Positions 9,679 to 20,060 of a stretch of 30,113 nucleotides of DNA are shown piece after piece. The position numbers were made by a program, and so were the translations under genes. Under the pieces are notes generated by a model. The model did not search any database, had not been told where the DNA came from, and worked only from the letters and a program-made list of their open reading frames with translations. The DNA is from Actinomortierella ambigua (lineage: Eukaryota > Mortierellomycota > Mortierellomycetes > Mortierellales > Mortierellaceae): assembly GCA_016098155.1 (NCBI GenBank), contig JAAAJB010000444.1, forward strand, positions 1-30,113. Reading direction: 5' to 3'. Every line of letters begins with the position of its first letter. Position 1 is the stretch's first letter.

Positions 9679-11000
9679 TTTTTTCTTCTATGACAAAAAA
9701 AAGAAAAAGAGAAAGAGAAAAGAAACGACAAGAACCAGAAGTGGAGGAAAGGGAAGGAAGGGTATCCTATGGTAGGGTTGATTCTTTCACTACGGCCCTG
9801 AGCATTCAAGCAAAGGTAGAGTGTGCGACGGAGACGTAAAATTCGTTGGCGAGAGAGGGATGGAAGAACGACAGTGGCAAAGGAGAGTGTGGGGAGGGGG
9901 CCGGCCTTTCTTCCGAGCTAAGTAAATGGATACCCACAAGGATCACCCAACACAAGCAAAAAGGTGGCAAGAAAGTAGAGAAGGGAAAGAAGAGGCGAAG
10001 AATGCGTTAAAGGTTTGATTGGAATGGCGCCGGTAAGAAGGGTTGCGAATATGCGGTATTCTGGGGTGCAAGATAGTATGGTCTGTCTTCTCGTTGGTGG
10101 TCCTGAGGGCTGAATGGGTTTGGTGTTGGATGGGTGTGGATGGTGGTGCTGGTAAGGGGGGGGGGGGAAGAGCACGACGTTGCTTGATGTCGACTCTCAC
10201 TCTCGTAATACTCAATGGTTGGGTGCTGAAAACAAAGAGAGATGGTTGGCGGAGTAGGCGAGAGGAGTGGGAAGCTAGAAAGGCAAAGGAGGCGGATGGA
10301 GGATGGAGAGGAAAGGGATGATGAGACATGGACAATGTCTATTTTTGATGTCGGTTGCAGCAATAGCCAGGGCGAGCTGGAATATGGTGCTCACACCTAC
10401 ACCTACACCCACACACACCTTTGAGCGGACAAAACTGTCGTGAAGGGATGCCAAGGGAGAGTGCGAGGAGAGACAGAGGGGATATGTGGCAGAGGGGGAT
10501 AAAGCGAGAAAGAGACAGCGTGAGTGTGTGTACGAGGGTGCGTGGGATAGAGAGAGTTCCAGCCAGGCGGGGTCTGGGCCAAATGGAGGGGGAAATGGAT
10601 GGAGAATGGAAGAAAGGGATGATGCGTTGCTGACAACAAGGTGAGAGGGAGTGAGTGAGCGATAGAGGAAAAGTGAAAGGACAGCTGAGATGAATGTAGC
10701 ACGGATGAAATGATGTGAGGCACCCAACAGTGCACCATCCTCCCTCGCCTCTCCCCTCTCCGCCCTTCTCCCATTTTCCCCAATCCACATCATCCCCCAT
10801 GCCCTGAACCAACCCAACGGCCTCTTTAAGGAAAAGTCAGTTGTGTTCAGGAACAATCACCTCAACGGTCGGCTGATGGGATTGGAAGAGAGGAGGGGGG
10901 ACATTCACGACAAAGGTAGTCGCCTCTACTACGCTTCTCGTAAATGCCCACACGACCCAAATTTATAACCGCCGTGCAATGGGACAAGGGTCCCTTTGGA
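9679..11000. other. NIPA upstream region, non-coding
   Basis: This stretch lies 5' of the NIPA start. It holds A/G-rich runs just upstream of the ATG (9683-9730), a G10 run near 10160, and long GA-rich imperfect repeats between 10420 and 10720. Open frames here are low-complexity pyrimidine-type peptides. It presumably contains the NIPA promoter and leader, but no element can be named. Confidence 0.5.
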
Positions 11001-13511
11001 CCACAAAAGGAAGAGGGCTCCCCCAACGCACATCCACGTTTTCTTCCTCTCTAAGACATTGATTACTGTTGCTTGCTGCTCTCCTTCGTCTTCCCTACTT
11101 TTTTTTTTCTTTTTCTTTTTTTTTTCGCTGGCTCAATCGTACATATGTGGCCTGTACATTATCATGCCAGTTTTCACCCTTGCCTCCTTAGGTCATCATG
11201 TTGGGCCTAGGAGGCCTCAAACGTCGTTGATATTTTTTTACGATAGGGCTCTATCCACAGACTTCATTTCTGGGCCTCTCTCCCTTTACCGCCTCATCCC
11301 CTTCCCATCCTCATCCGTCAGGTATACCATAGCATGCAAATGGAGGCTGGGAAGGAGAACCTTATTTGGGTCGTGCCAAAATACCATGGTCTCCGACATA
11401 AGTATATCGAGGTAGGTTCACTGCGACGATCCCGCTGATCAATGAACTGGTTCGTACACAATACACCACGAGGGGGAGAGACGTGCATGCAGGTCAAACG
11501 CAGGTCCCCTCCTTCGGAGAGGAAGAGAGAGGGGGAGAGAGAGGAAGAAAAGGGCCAAACTCAATTTTGGTCCTTCCTTCTTTCCTTCTTTTCTTCAGTT
11601 TGACACATCTCCCCTTTCTTACTCGCACAGAATCGAACCATATTGTCTGCCTAAACTAGTCTACAGCAAACCATTTACCTGGCTTGTTCCATATCCAACA
11701 AAAAGTGGATGCACGAAAAGATGGTGTGACAAAGTGAAGAGAGTGTATAGGATAGGAAAGAAGCCATACATTCTAGCACGGCAGGCACACGGAATGACAT
11801 GCAAACGTACAAACTGTAAAGGAAGCTGACATGGGAAATGAATTGTAAAATACAGGTTGTTGCGGGAGAGCATAGTTGCTGTGTCCAGCCCCCTTACAAA
11901 CTTTGGATAGCTGCTGACAGTAACGAGCTGTAACAAAGCTGCTCTCTCTCTTTCTCTCTCTGTTTGGTTATTTTCGTATGTACTGCATGATGAGGATAGC
12001 GGAGAAGGATGCTTCGATCCTTCTTTCTTGTTTCTGGTGGTGAGAAGGGGATGAAACGATTTTCTTTTTGGTGGCGAGTGTGAGCATGTGTAAGAAGTGA
12101 AAACAGTGGTTGAGGAAAACAGGGGAGCACAAAAATACGTTGGAGAAAAGGGGAGCTTGGCGACAACCACATTCACCCGCGCGTCGAATGAGGACTGAGA
12201 GAGGACGTCATTGGCTCGTCTTCACAACCTCCCTGCCACTATGTCAATGTGGCTGGAAAAGAGTAGAAAAACAGAGCGGGAAACACAGAAGGACTGTGCA
12301 TGCAAGGTTTGGGGACTCTAGAAGACAAGGGGAAGGGGGTGAAGAGGGGGGACGAGAGGAATGTGGATGCGTTCATGCGGAAAAAGGGCATTTGTTTTCT
12401 TCACTCTCCTCGAAGTGCAGTTGGATCGATCGTTAAACCTAGGACAATGCACAAAACAATTGCTGCATTGACCCTCTACCCACAGCAAAAGGAAGAATAG
12501 CACGCGGAGGAGCATGGTCGGACAACATGAGTGGTCTGCACTCCCCCCCCTCCCTCTCCCCCTTTTCTCATGCCATGCTGGGACAGAAGCACAATGGAAG
12601 AAAGAACACTGTCAACTGTGCGACCGTTCTATTCTCCATGGAAGTAAGAGAAGAATGACAACGATGGGTGGCATCACTCTGTCTCTCTCTTCCGTCTGCT
12701 ATTCACACGTATCAACGGACAGAAGCCTGCTTCTCTAATGCATCCCCCAGCAACTGCTCCTGTTCACTCCTTCCCCCTCTCGTTGACATATTTCGTTCTA
12801 GAAGGGTCATTGGAAGCAGCCATTTCGAATGCCTTTTTTTTCAGTCTTTTTATTCTTTCCACGTGTTGCCACGGATGAAAAATCAACAAAAGGAGAGAGA
12901 GAGAGAGAAAAAAAAGAGACAGGACAACCATGATATACGATTCTTTGGTCAAATCGGACTGGGTTGGATGATGTGTCATGGAGGGTGGTGTATTACTTTG
13001 TAATAGTATAGATATGCAGTGTCATTCCTTTAGGAGGTCGGAGAGAAGGAGAAGAGGAAAAGGGATGTACTAGGGCTAATTAGGTGTGAATGTAAAGAGA
13101 AAAATCGAGAGACAAGGAAACAGGTGGAGAAACTAATACAAGCACAAAATGATAGGAAACAAAGCAAAGGAAAAAAAATTGAAAATGACCAGCATTAAAA
13201 AAAAAAGGTGGAGAAGAGCAGTGAAAACAAAGAGTGTGAGAGAGAGAAAGAGATAGAATGAGAGGGAGGGAGGGGGGGGAGACAATGCAACAACGACAGC
13301 AACAAAATAAAAACCAATCAATCTAGTAGAGGTAGGAGCGAGGTACAACGGTAATCGGGGGAATGGAGAGTAGAGGACAAAGGAATGAATCTCGTGTGTC
13401 ACCAAAGGATACTCCTGTTCGATTTTGTCCCTCCAGGGGACAAAACGAAGCACGGCCGAATTCATGTGGTGGAGGTGGTTGACAGAGGGAGGAGGAGAAG
13501 ACGAGATTTCC
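11001..13511. other. Non-coding region between NIPA upstream DNA and the kinase 3' end
   Basis: No protein family is recognisable. Visible features are T-rich runs at 11100-11127, a short inverted repeat around 11185-11215 (CCTCCTTAGG...CCTAGGAGG), GA runs at 11520-11550, A runs near 12910 and 13196-13206, and GA repeats at 13240-13275. The part next to 13511 is presumably the kinase 3' UTR. Frame 10996-11415 is open for 139 codons but resembles nothing I know. Confidence 0.5.
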
Positions 13512-15199
13512 TTAAGTCATGGAGATACCGGCAATCCATGGGTGCTTCACAACATCCTCGATAGTGGCACGTTGGTCGGGTGACTTGGCCAGCATCCAGT
13601 TGAGCAAGTGCAGACACTCCATGGATGACCGGACCCTTGGTGGGATGTAGGGACCGCGGATGGCCTGCATTGGGTCGTTGAATGGGACCTCGCCGTACAG
13701 GATTGTGTACAGCAGGATACCCAACGACCAGATCTCTGCTGCCTCTGCGCGGTACTTTTCGCCCCTCAGGATTTCGGGTGATGCGTCTGGGAGTGGTCAA
13801 TAAAATAGAGTGTGTGTAAGTGGCCAATACGACACAAGAGTCACGAAAATGACGCGTGATGAATAGATGCGAGCGGAGTGATAAATGCGGTTTTTTGTTG
13901 TTTTTTTCGTATTGTGGTGGTCAAACGAATGTCATTGTTTGCTTTGTAGCAACAACCATCCGCAACAACAAAGAAAATCCATGCAGGACATTCCCCTTTA
14001 TGCACCCAAAATAAAAACACATCGGCAAGGTGTTTTGTTTTTTTTTTCTCGCAGTGTCCCTCCCTCCTCTTCCTGTCCCTCTCCCTCTCCCTCTCCCCTC
14101 CTCTTTCTCTCTCTCTCTCTCTCTCTCTCTGTGCACTTTGTGTGGGACAGAACATGGCACACTTACAATTGATGGTGCCATAGAAGCGGTCAAAGAGCTT
14201 GCCCTGGGGCTTGGGGATGATGACGGCGGATCCAAAGTCGATCAACTTGACAACAAAGTCATTGTCGATGACAATGTTCTCATCCTTGATGTCGCGGTGG
14301 CAGATTCCCCTCGAGTTCAAGTAATCGACACACTCGACAATCTGCTTGAAAATGACTCGGGCTTGAGCCTCTGAGAACTTTGAATGATGTTCAATGCATT
14401 CAAACAGATCGCACGATGTCCGTCGCACCAACAGTGCTGGCTTGGGTGGCTCCACCGCAATCCCTGAATCAGAGTCGGCTGCACTGCTAAGCGACGAAGA
14501 ACTGCTCGACTTTGGATACCCGGAGGTCGACGACTCACCGCTGCTCGACAGACTGGACGACCCCGACCCGTTATTGCTGTTGTTGATGTTGATGTTGCGC
14601 TGGCTGAGGGTTGCCTTGGCCATGGCCTCGATCATGGATGTGTTGCCGCCGTTGTTGTTATTGGTCTTATTCAGCAGAGGATTGCTTGCCGACCAAGGCG
14701 TGCCATGGAGCTCCATAATCAAGTAAAAGTACTTGTAGTCCTGGTACATATTAATGTAACGGATGATATTTGGGTGGCTGACGTTGCGAAGGACGTAGAT
14801 CTCGATCGGGATGACGCCCAGCTCGGGATCTTTGGCCCAGCCATGGACGGGCACCTTGTCACGGAAGATAAACTTGACCGCAACCTCCTCGCCATCCGCG
14901 TTGCGTGTTGCTGACACGACGAACCCAAAGCCGCCCGAGCCGAGCTCGTCGCCCAACGTGTACTCGGTCAGGAACTCTGGCACCAGCTGGTGCCGCTGCA
15001 ATTGACGTGCCGAGACTGTCAGCTCTTCGCTGTTCTGACCACAGGGTGTGTTATCGGGGATGATGGGTGTTGGTGGTGGTGTCAGCGGTGACCGTAACGA
15101 TGTGCTGGATCCGCCGTGTGCCGAGGGTGCAAGGTGGCCTGTTGAGACTTGTGGAGGCTGCTTCGAGAGGTCGTATGTGTCTTCAATGTTGGCAGACAT
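13512..15199 (-). CDS. PAS-kinase-like Ser/Thr protein kinase, two exons, 435 aa
   Basis: The catalytic domain resembles PAS kinase (PASK, yeast Psk1/2), which links nutrient state to carbon and glycogen metabolism; that role is inferred. Exons are 15199-14167 and 13786-13512. The join restores the activation segment GTINYASPEIL, close to GTIEYCAPE in PASK. Key residues are the Gly loop GSGGFG (87-92), Lys109 in VAVKF, catalytic HRDIKDEN (301-308) and DFG (321-323). WSLGILLYTILYGEVPF and a final helix with DQRATIEDVVKHPW follow. Between the hinge (YLIMELHG, 159-166) and DLFECIEHH (264-272) is an insert of nearly 100 residues rich in Asn and Ser. The N-terminal 75 residues are disordered and no PAS domain is present, unlike PASK. 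The start has a good context, CCCACCATGT. All catalytic residues are intact, so it is probably active. Confidence 0.9.
13787..14165 (-). other. Kinase intron (379 bp)
   Basis: Minus-strand donor AATT|GTAAGT (14165) and acceptor CTCCCAG (13787). It interrupts the codon for Tyr345 within the activation segment. It carries a CT/GA microsatellite at 14107-14130 and a T-rich run near 14036-14048. Confidence 0.93.
14107..14130. repeat. (CT)n microsatellite inside the kinase intron
   Basis: Twelve uninterrupted CT units on the plus strand, preceded by a wider pyrimidine-rich tract from about 14040. Confidence 0.95.
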
Positions 15200-16746
15200 G
15201 GTGGGAAAAAATTATGAGTAGAGTCGGACAAAGATTGTTTGGTGTGTTGGTGAGTTGGTTTCTTGATTGCTTGGTCGATGGTATATCGTGTGTCTACAAT
15301 GGCGATGGAGCAATGAGGAGGGAAAGAAAGAAAGAAGGAAAAGGAAAAGAAAAGAGAGAGCAGAAATAGAAAAGAAAAAAAAGAGAGAGAGAAAGAGGGC
15401 GTGAGTACAAAAAAGGACGTTCACTTTCTATCAGGACCACAATGGGTCGCTTGCATTCCAAGGGCGTGCGAGGCATTGGGGCGTGTGTGTTGTGTATCTG
15501 AATGTGTGCGTGTGGGTGGGTGCACAGTGCTTTGTGTGCATTTGTAGGCGTGGGTGTACGTTCTCTCCCCCCGTGTGCTCCAGCCAGCCAAGTCCCCCAT
15601 TGCTCTTTTTGTGTCCTCCTCATTCATGCTGAGCTCATTTCGCCGGCACGACATGGAATTCGGGATTGCAGCGAGGTCCCTGTTCCTTCCTTTTCGTCCT
15701 CTCTCTCACTCTCTCTTTCTCTCCCTCACTCTCTTTCTCTCCCTCTCTCTCTCCCTTTTTTTCTCTTTTCGTTTGTAGTTGGAATGGACAGGTGTTTTTT
15801 TTTGGACCAACAGTGAGGAAGGACAGTTTCAAACGGGAAGGGAGGGGGGTTGAGGTTGCCTGGCTAGACTGGTTGGTTGGTTGGTTGGTTGGTTGGTTGT
15901 GAGGAGAAGAGAGAGGGTGGAGAAGTGAAGAGAAGAGGACCAGGAAAGAGCGTTCCTGCTCCATGGTGCCTCTGTCTGTCCTTTCAGCGCGAACGGAACG
16001 CGTGTGGAGCGAGAGAGAGAGGGAGAGAGGGAGAGAGAAAGAGAGAAAGGCACAACAGTCTACCTGTCTGACCTGTCCCATCTGTCAACCACGGGCCACC
16101 ACTGCCCTGGATGTCCTGTTTCTGTTTCTCTGTCTTGCCCTTGCACCTCCCTCTTCCTAGTGGACAACGGGCCAGTCTTCCCAGGCGCAACAATGCATTT
16201 TCGTGCCTGAGCCAACAAACTACAGCACAGACGTACAAAAACATCCAGATCCAAAGAGAAGGAGAGAGGGAGAGAGGGGAAACGAGAGAGTGCGTGTGAT
16301 AGAGAGTGACAGAGAGACAGAGAGAGAGAGAGAGAGAGAAAGTACGTGTGTGTCGCAGAGGGATGAGGGGGGGGGGAAGGGGGAATTACGACAAAGAGGA
16401 CCATGGTCGACACGGCCAGGGCTAGACAGCATTGGGCAGTTGTCCGTCCCGCATGGTGTCCGTCACTCTTTTCCTTCTTTCTTGGTCGTCAATGTCCATC
16501 TCTCTTCACTCTTCTCAATTCTCTCTCCCTCTCTCTCTTGCTCCGTTTCCCTCCCTTATGAGCAAACACAAAAAAAGAAAATACACGCATGGATTTTTGC
16601 CCATGGCAAGCATGGACAAGCAGCATTCCAATGCGCATCCCCCTCCTCTTCCTTTCCCTCCCTCTCTCTCTCCCCCTTCCCTTTTTCTTGTTTCTTTTTA
16701 TAATCGCCTCTATACTATTTCCCTCCCCCCCCTCCCCTGCCTCATC
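15200..16746. other. Kinase upstream region, microsatellite-rich
   Basis: Immediately upstream of the kinase ATG the minus strand reads AATTTTTTCCCACC. Beyond it lie A/G-rich blocks (15310-15400), CT-rich blocks (15700-15765), a GGTT tandem repeat (15871-15899), GA blocks (16010-16050, 16255-16340) and CT-rich DNA up to the gap. No coding region is recognised; every long frame is a shadow of the simple repeats. Confidence 0.55.
15871..15899. repeat. (GGTT)7 tandem repeat
   Basis: Seven GGTT units. A related tetranucleotide array of the complementary sequence (CCAA, imperfect) occurs at 20627-20660. Confidence 0.95.
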
Positions 16747-16885
16747 NNNNNNNNNNNNNNNNNNNNNNNNNNNNNNNNNNNNNNNNNNNNNNNNNNNNNN
16801 NNNNNNNNNNNNNNNNNNNNNNNNNNNNNNNNNNNNNNNNNNNNNNNNNNNNNNNNNNNNNNNNNNNNNNNNNNNNNNNNNNNNN
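16747..16885. other. Assembly gap (139 N)
   Basis: A run of 139 N. It is bordered by C-rich pyrimidine sequence on the left and an ACC repeat on the right, the sort of sequence where short reads fail. The true gap length is unknown. Confidence 1.
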
Positions 16886-16893
16886 CAGCACTA

Positions 16894-16927
16894 CTACCAC
16901 CACCACCACCACCACCACCACCACCAC
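16894..16927. repeat. (CAC)n repeat at the gap edge
   Basis: About ten CAC units directly after the gap. The array may extend into the unsequenced part. Confidence 0.9.
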
Positions 16928-17785
16928 TCTCTCCCTGTAACCCCCTCCTCCCCCCCTTCGCTCATGCCTCGCATCTCGTCCGTTTTTGTTTATGCTGCTT
17001 GTTTTCGATCCCCATTTGCGTCCATCATGCAATGGCTCCGTTACAAAAGATTCACTCCCCCCCCCTTCTTCTCCTCCTTTCCCTCCTTCGCGCCTCTGCT
17101 CTCTCTTCTGTGTGTCCATGGTTGATTGTCAAATAACGTGTTTCTTCTTCTATTCGTAAGTTGGAGGTTCTTACCTGGAGAAGATTGAATCCGTAGAGAA
17201 GTAAAGGTCGAAAACTTGAGGCCAGGCAGAGAAAAGGAAACGATCGTTAAAAGGGCAGAGAGTCGGAAAGGAAAATCGTCAATTGAGGGTGAATGGAGGA
17301 GTGAACGAGCGAAGAGAAAGAGTTCGACGGTGGGGAAATGGCTAAGGTGGTGGTGGTGGGAGGGGAGGATGAAGAGTAGAAAGGAAGGAAGGAAGGAAGG
17401 AAGATGGGAAGGAAAGAAGGGTAGCGGCGGATGATCAAATTTGATAGGAGAGGGAGGGGGCACAGGCTGTGGGGATAGCGTGAGCAGGATGGGGATGGAG
17501 GGAAAGAGAAAAGAAGATGGATGAATGGATGAGAGAAGAGAGAAAGAGAAAGAGAAAGAGAAAGAGAGGGAACAAAAGAAAATAGGAGTCAGTTCAACGA
17601 TGTCCCTGAGGAGAGAGCGACAGAGTGAAAGAGAGACAGAGAGAGAGAGACAGAGGAGCGAAAGAGAGGGACAGAAGCGGAGCAGAAGAAAGAGAAGGAA
17701 GGAAAGAAAACGAAAAAGAAGGAAACAAAGCTGGGATGAGACAGATAAATCGAAAACGAGAAAGAGGCAAACAGCAACAGCTGAG

Positions 17786-17812
17786 GCAGCAGCAGCAGCA
17801 GCAGCAGCAGCA
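17786..17812. repeat. (CAG)9 microsatellite
   Basis: Nine CAG units followed by CAA-rich and CAT-rich triplets to about 17880. Without a credible surrounding ORF I treat it as a non-coding triplet repeat. Confidence 0.9.
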
Positions 17813-18174
17813 AAAACAACATCATCATCATCAACAACGACTACAACGACAACGTCAACGACAACAGCAGCAGCAAGTTCATTGCCCTGTTGAGAGCGTG
17901 TGACACTCTGAGATGGATGATGACGATGAACAAGAGAGAGAGAGTCCCACTGGCCACTCGCATCTACCCTCTCCCCCCAACACTATCTCCCGCGCGCCTC
18001 TGTGTGCACAGAAAGAAAAGCAGCAATGCTACTAGCATTGGGTTCAGTTCATGGCATGTGCGTTGTTGTTGTTGTCGATGTTATTGTTCAATTGGGTGTT
18101 TGTGGTGTGTTTGTGTGTGTTTGTGAGTGCATATGTGCGCGTGTGCCTGAGAGGGAGGGCGTGCGGTACGTTAT

Positions 18175-18216
18175 TCAGCCAGTCAGCCAGTCAGTCAGCC
18201 AGTCAGCCCGTCAGTC
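18175..18216. repeat. CAGTCAGC-type tandem array
   Basis: Four to five imperfect copies of an 8-12 base unit made of CAGC and CAGT, on the plus strand. Confidence 0.85.
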
Positions 18217-19849
18217 TCCTTTCTGGTCCGTCTGTCCTCTGTTGTCGCTTCGAGTTGTCTGTGTGGTTAATGTCCACAAAGCCTCTTTTTTGGAGCTGCT
18301 CCTTGGACACTAATGCCGCTGCATTATGAACTCCTGTCCCCATTGCCCTTTCATGCTATCCATCTACGCACATACATCCATACATTACTCACATACTCCC
18401 TCTTTCTTTTTTCTCTTTCTCTCTCTTTCCTTCTCTCTCCCTCATTATCTTCATGGCTCCTTCCGTGGATACCTCCCTGGAGAGGAGGGGGGGGGAGCAA
18501 GAGGAAAGAAGAAGGGGGTAGGCCGGGAGGCGTCATGGTGTGTATATTTCATGTATCTGTGTTTTTTTGTTGTTATGGGTGAGGTAGGTGGATGACTGGG
18601 GAGGAGGGGAGGGCACCTGTTGGATCACCATTCCCTTTGGAATGGACTGTCCAACAGGACCAAACAAGCGAATGGGCCACAAGAATGAACATGGTTCTCC
18701 TGTATGACTACAGTTGTGGCCGTACATGACAAAGGTTATTTTCTTTGTTGTTATACGCTTTACAAGGGGAGCAGCAGTGCAAAAACAGCTGCAAATCAAC
18801 AACAAAAAAATAATGTCAACAACAATAACAGCAGGAGCAACAGCAGCAGCAGGAGGAGGAGGAGGAAGAGAGAGAGGGACAGAAGGGGAGGGGGGCCACC
18901 TGCCTGAGCAACGATGGGACAACAATGCCATAGAGAACGGAACCCGATTCAAAGTATTCTTTTTTTTTTAGAAACAAAAAAAGGAAATCAAAGGGCACAC
19001 GGAATTTTGATTGGCTCCACCCCAGGAATTCATAAGCCCATTGCACATCTTGGCTACACAACACACGGACACCGAAGCCAAACAACGAGCGATATCGTAT
19101 GTATGCATTATCGAGGAGGGAAGGAGGGGGGGGTCAAGGGAGAGACAAAGGGGGTGGAAGAGACGCCAGGTTTAAAGGGGGTACCAGCAGATGGGCCTCG
19201 ATGAGTGGCCCATACACCCATGAACAACCAAAAAGGACACGCAAGGCGAGTTAGGCGCCGCGCAGCAACCAGGAGATTGGGAAAACAAAACACAAAAAGT
19301 AAAGGGGAGAGAATGTGCGTCGTATGCAACGAATGTACGTCTGAATGACTGCGTGTTATGACTGTGTGTCATTGTCGCGCGAAGACCGTTAAGAGCTAGA
19401 CCGAAAACGTGGTTCGAGGTAGTAGAAGACAAAGAAATCGAACAAGTTGGCGAAATAATAATACCTTTGCGATGGAGTGTTGTTGATGGGTACGGCAGTA
19501 GTGGTCGTCGTCGTTGTAGCGCAATGTCTGTGGAAAGGGCTGAGAGCGGGTGATTGTCAATTGAAGAATATGAGAAGACAAGGAGCGACCAACAAAGGAG
19601 GGTAGTCAATGGCGTGGTGGGAAGCGATGGTGGTGGAAGGAGGAGGATGAGGGGAAAGAAGAAAAGACAATGACGACGAACAGTACAGTGGAAACAGAGA
19701 GTAGAGGAGGGGGGTAGCACAGCGCAAGCAGATTGTTGAAAGGGGGGGAAGACAAGATGTGGGGTTGGCCCTTTTAAAAGGAGAATGAGAATGGCTGTCT
19801 GTTTGTTTGCGTGAATATGCGCTGTGGAGTTGGAGGAAAGAGACGGCAG

Positions 19850-20040
19850 ATGGACAAAGGAAGGAGAGAAGGGAGAGACAGAAAGGAAGAAAGGACGCAA
19901 AGAAGAGGATGGAAAGAGAAAGGGAAGGAGACGAGGGAAATAACAAGGAAGGAAAGAAAAGGAAGGAAGGAACGAAGGAAGAACAGAAGGAAGAAATAAA
20001 GGAAGAAAGAAAGAAACAACGAGAGAAAGAAAGAAGGGTG
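19850..20040 (+). repeat. Polypurine tract (about 190 bp)
   Basis: Plus strand almost entirely A and G, mostly GGAA and GAAA units, with only scattered pyrimidines. Such mirror-like purine tracts can form triplex (H-DNA) in principle; here that is inference. Confidence 0.85.
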
Positions 20041-20060
20041 CATGGAGAAAGAGAAGCAAC

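Larger units (their letters stand above)
16886..20060. other. Gene desert, part 1: purine-rich microsatellite DNA
   Basis: No recognisable gene. It contains AAGG repeats (17381-17402), an AGA-rich tract (17530-17770), a CAG repeat (17786-17812), a CAGTCAGC tandem array (18175-18216), a GGA/GGG-rich tract (18840-18895) and a 200-bp polypurine tract (about 19850-20040). Predicted peptides are Lys/Arg/Glu or Ser/Leu/Phe simple repeats and are not credible proteins. Confidence 0.55.

Noticed and set aside
17525..17903. Basic, Gln-rich ORF that could pass for a nuclear protein
   Set aside because: Both overlapping frames are open through AGA and CAG repeats, which is what simple repeats produce by chance.
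18175..18216. Regular short tandem copies considered as a CRISPR-like array
   Set aside because: Units abut without unique spacers, and the context is eukaryotic.
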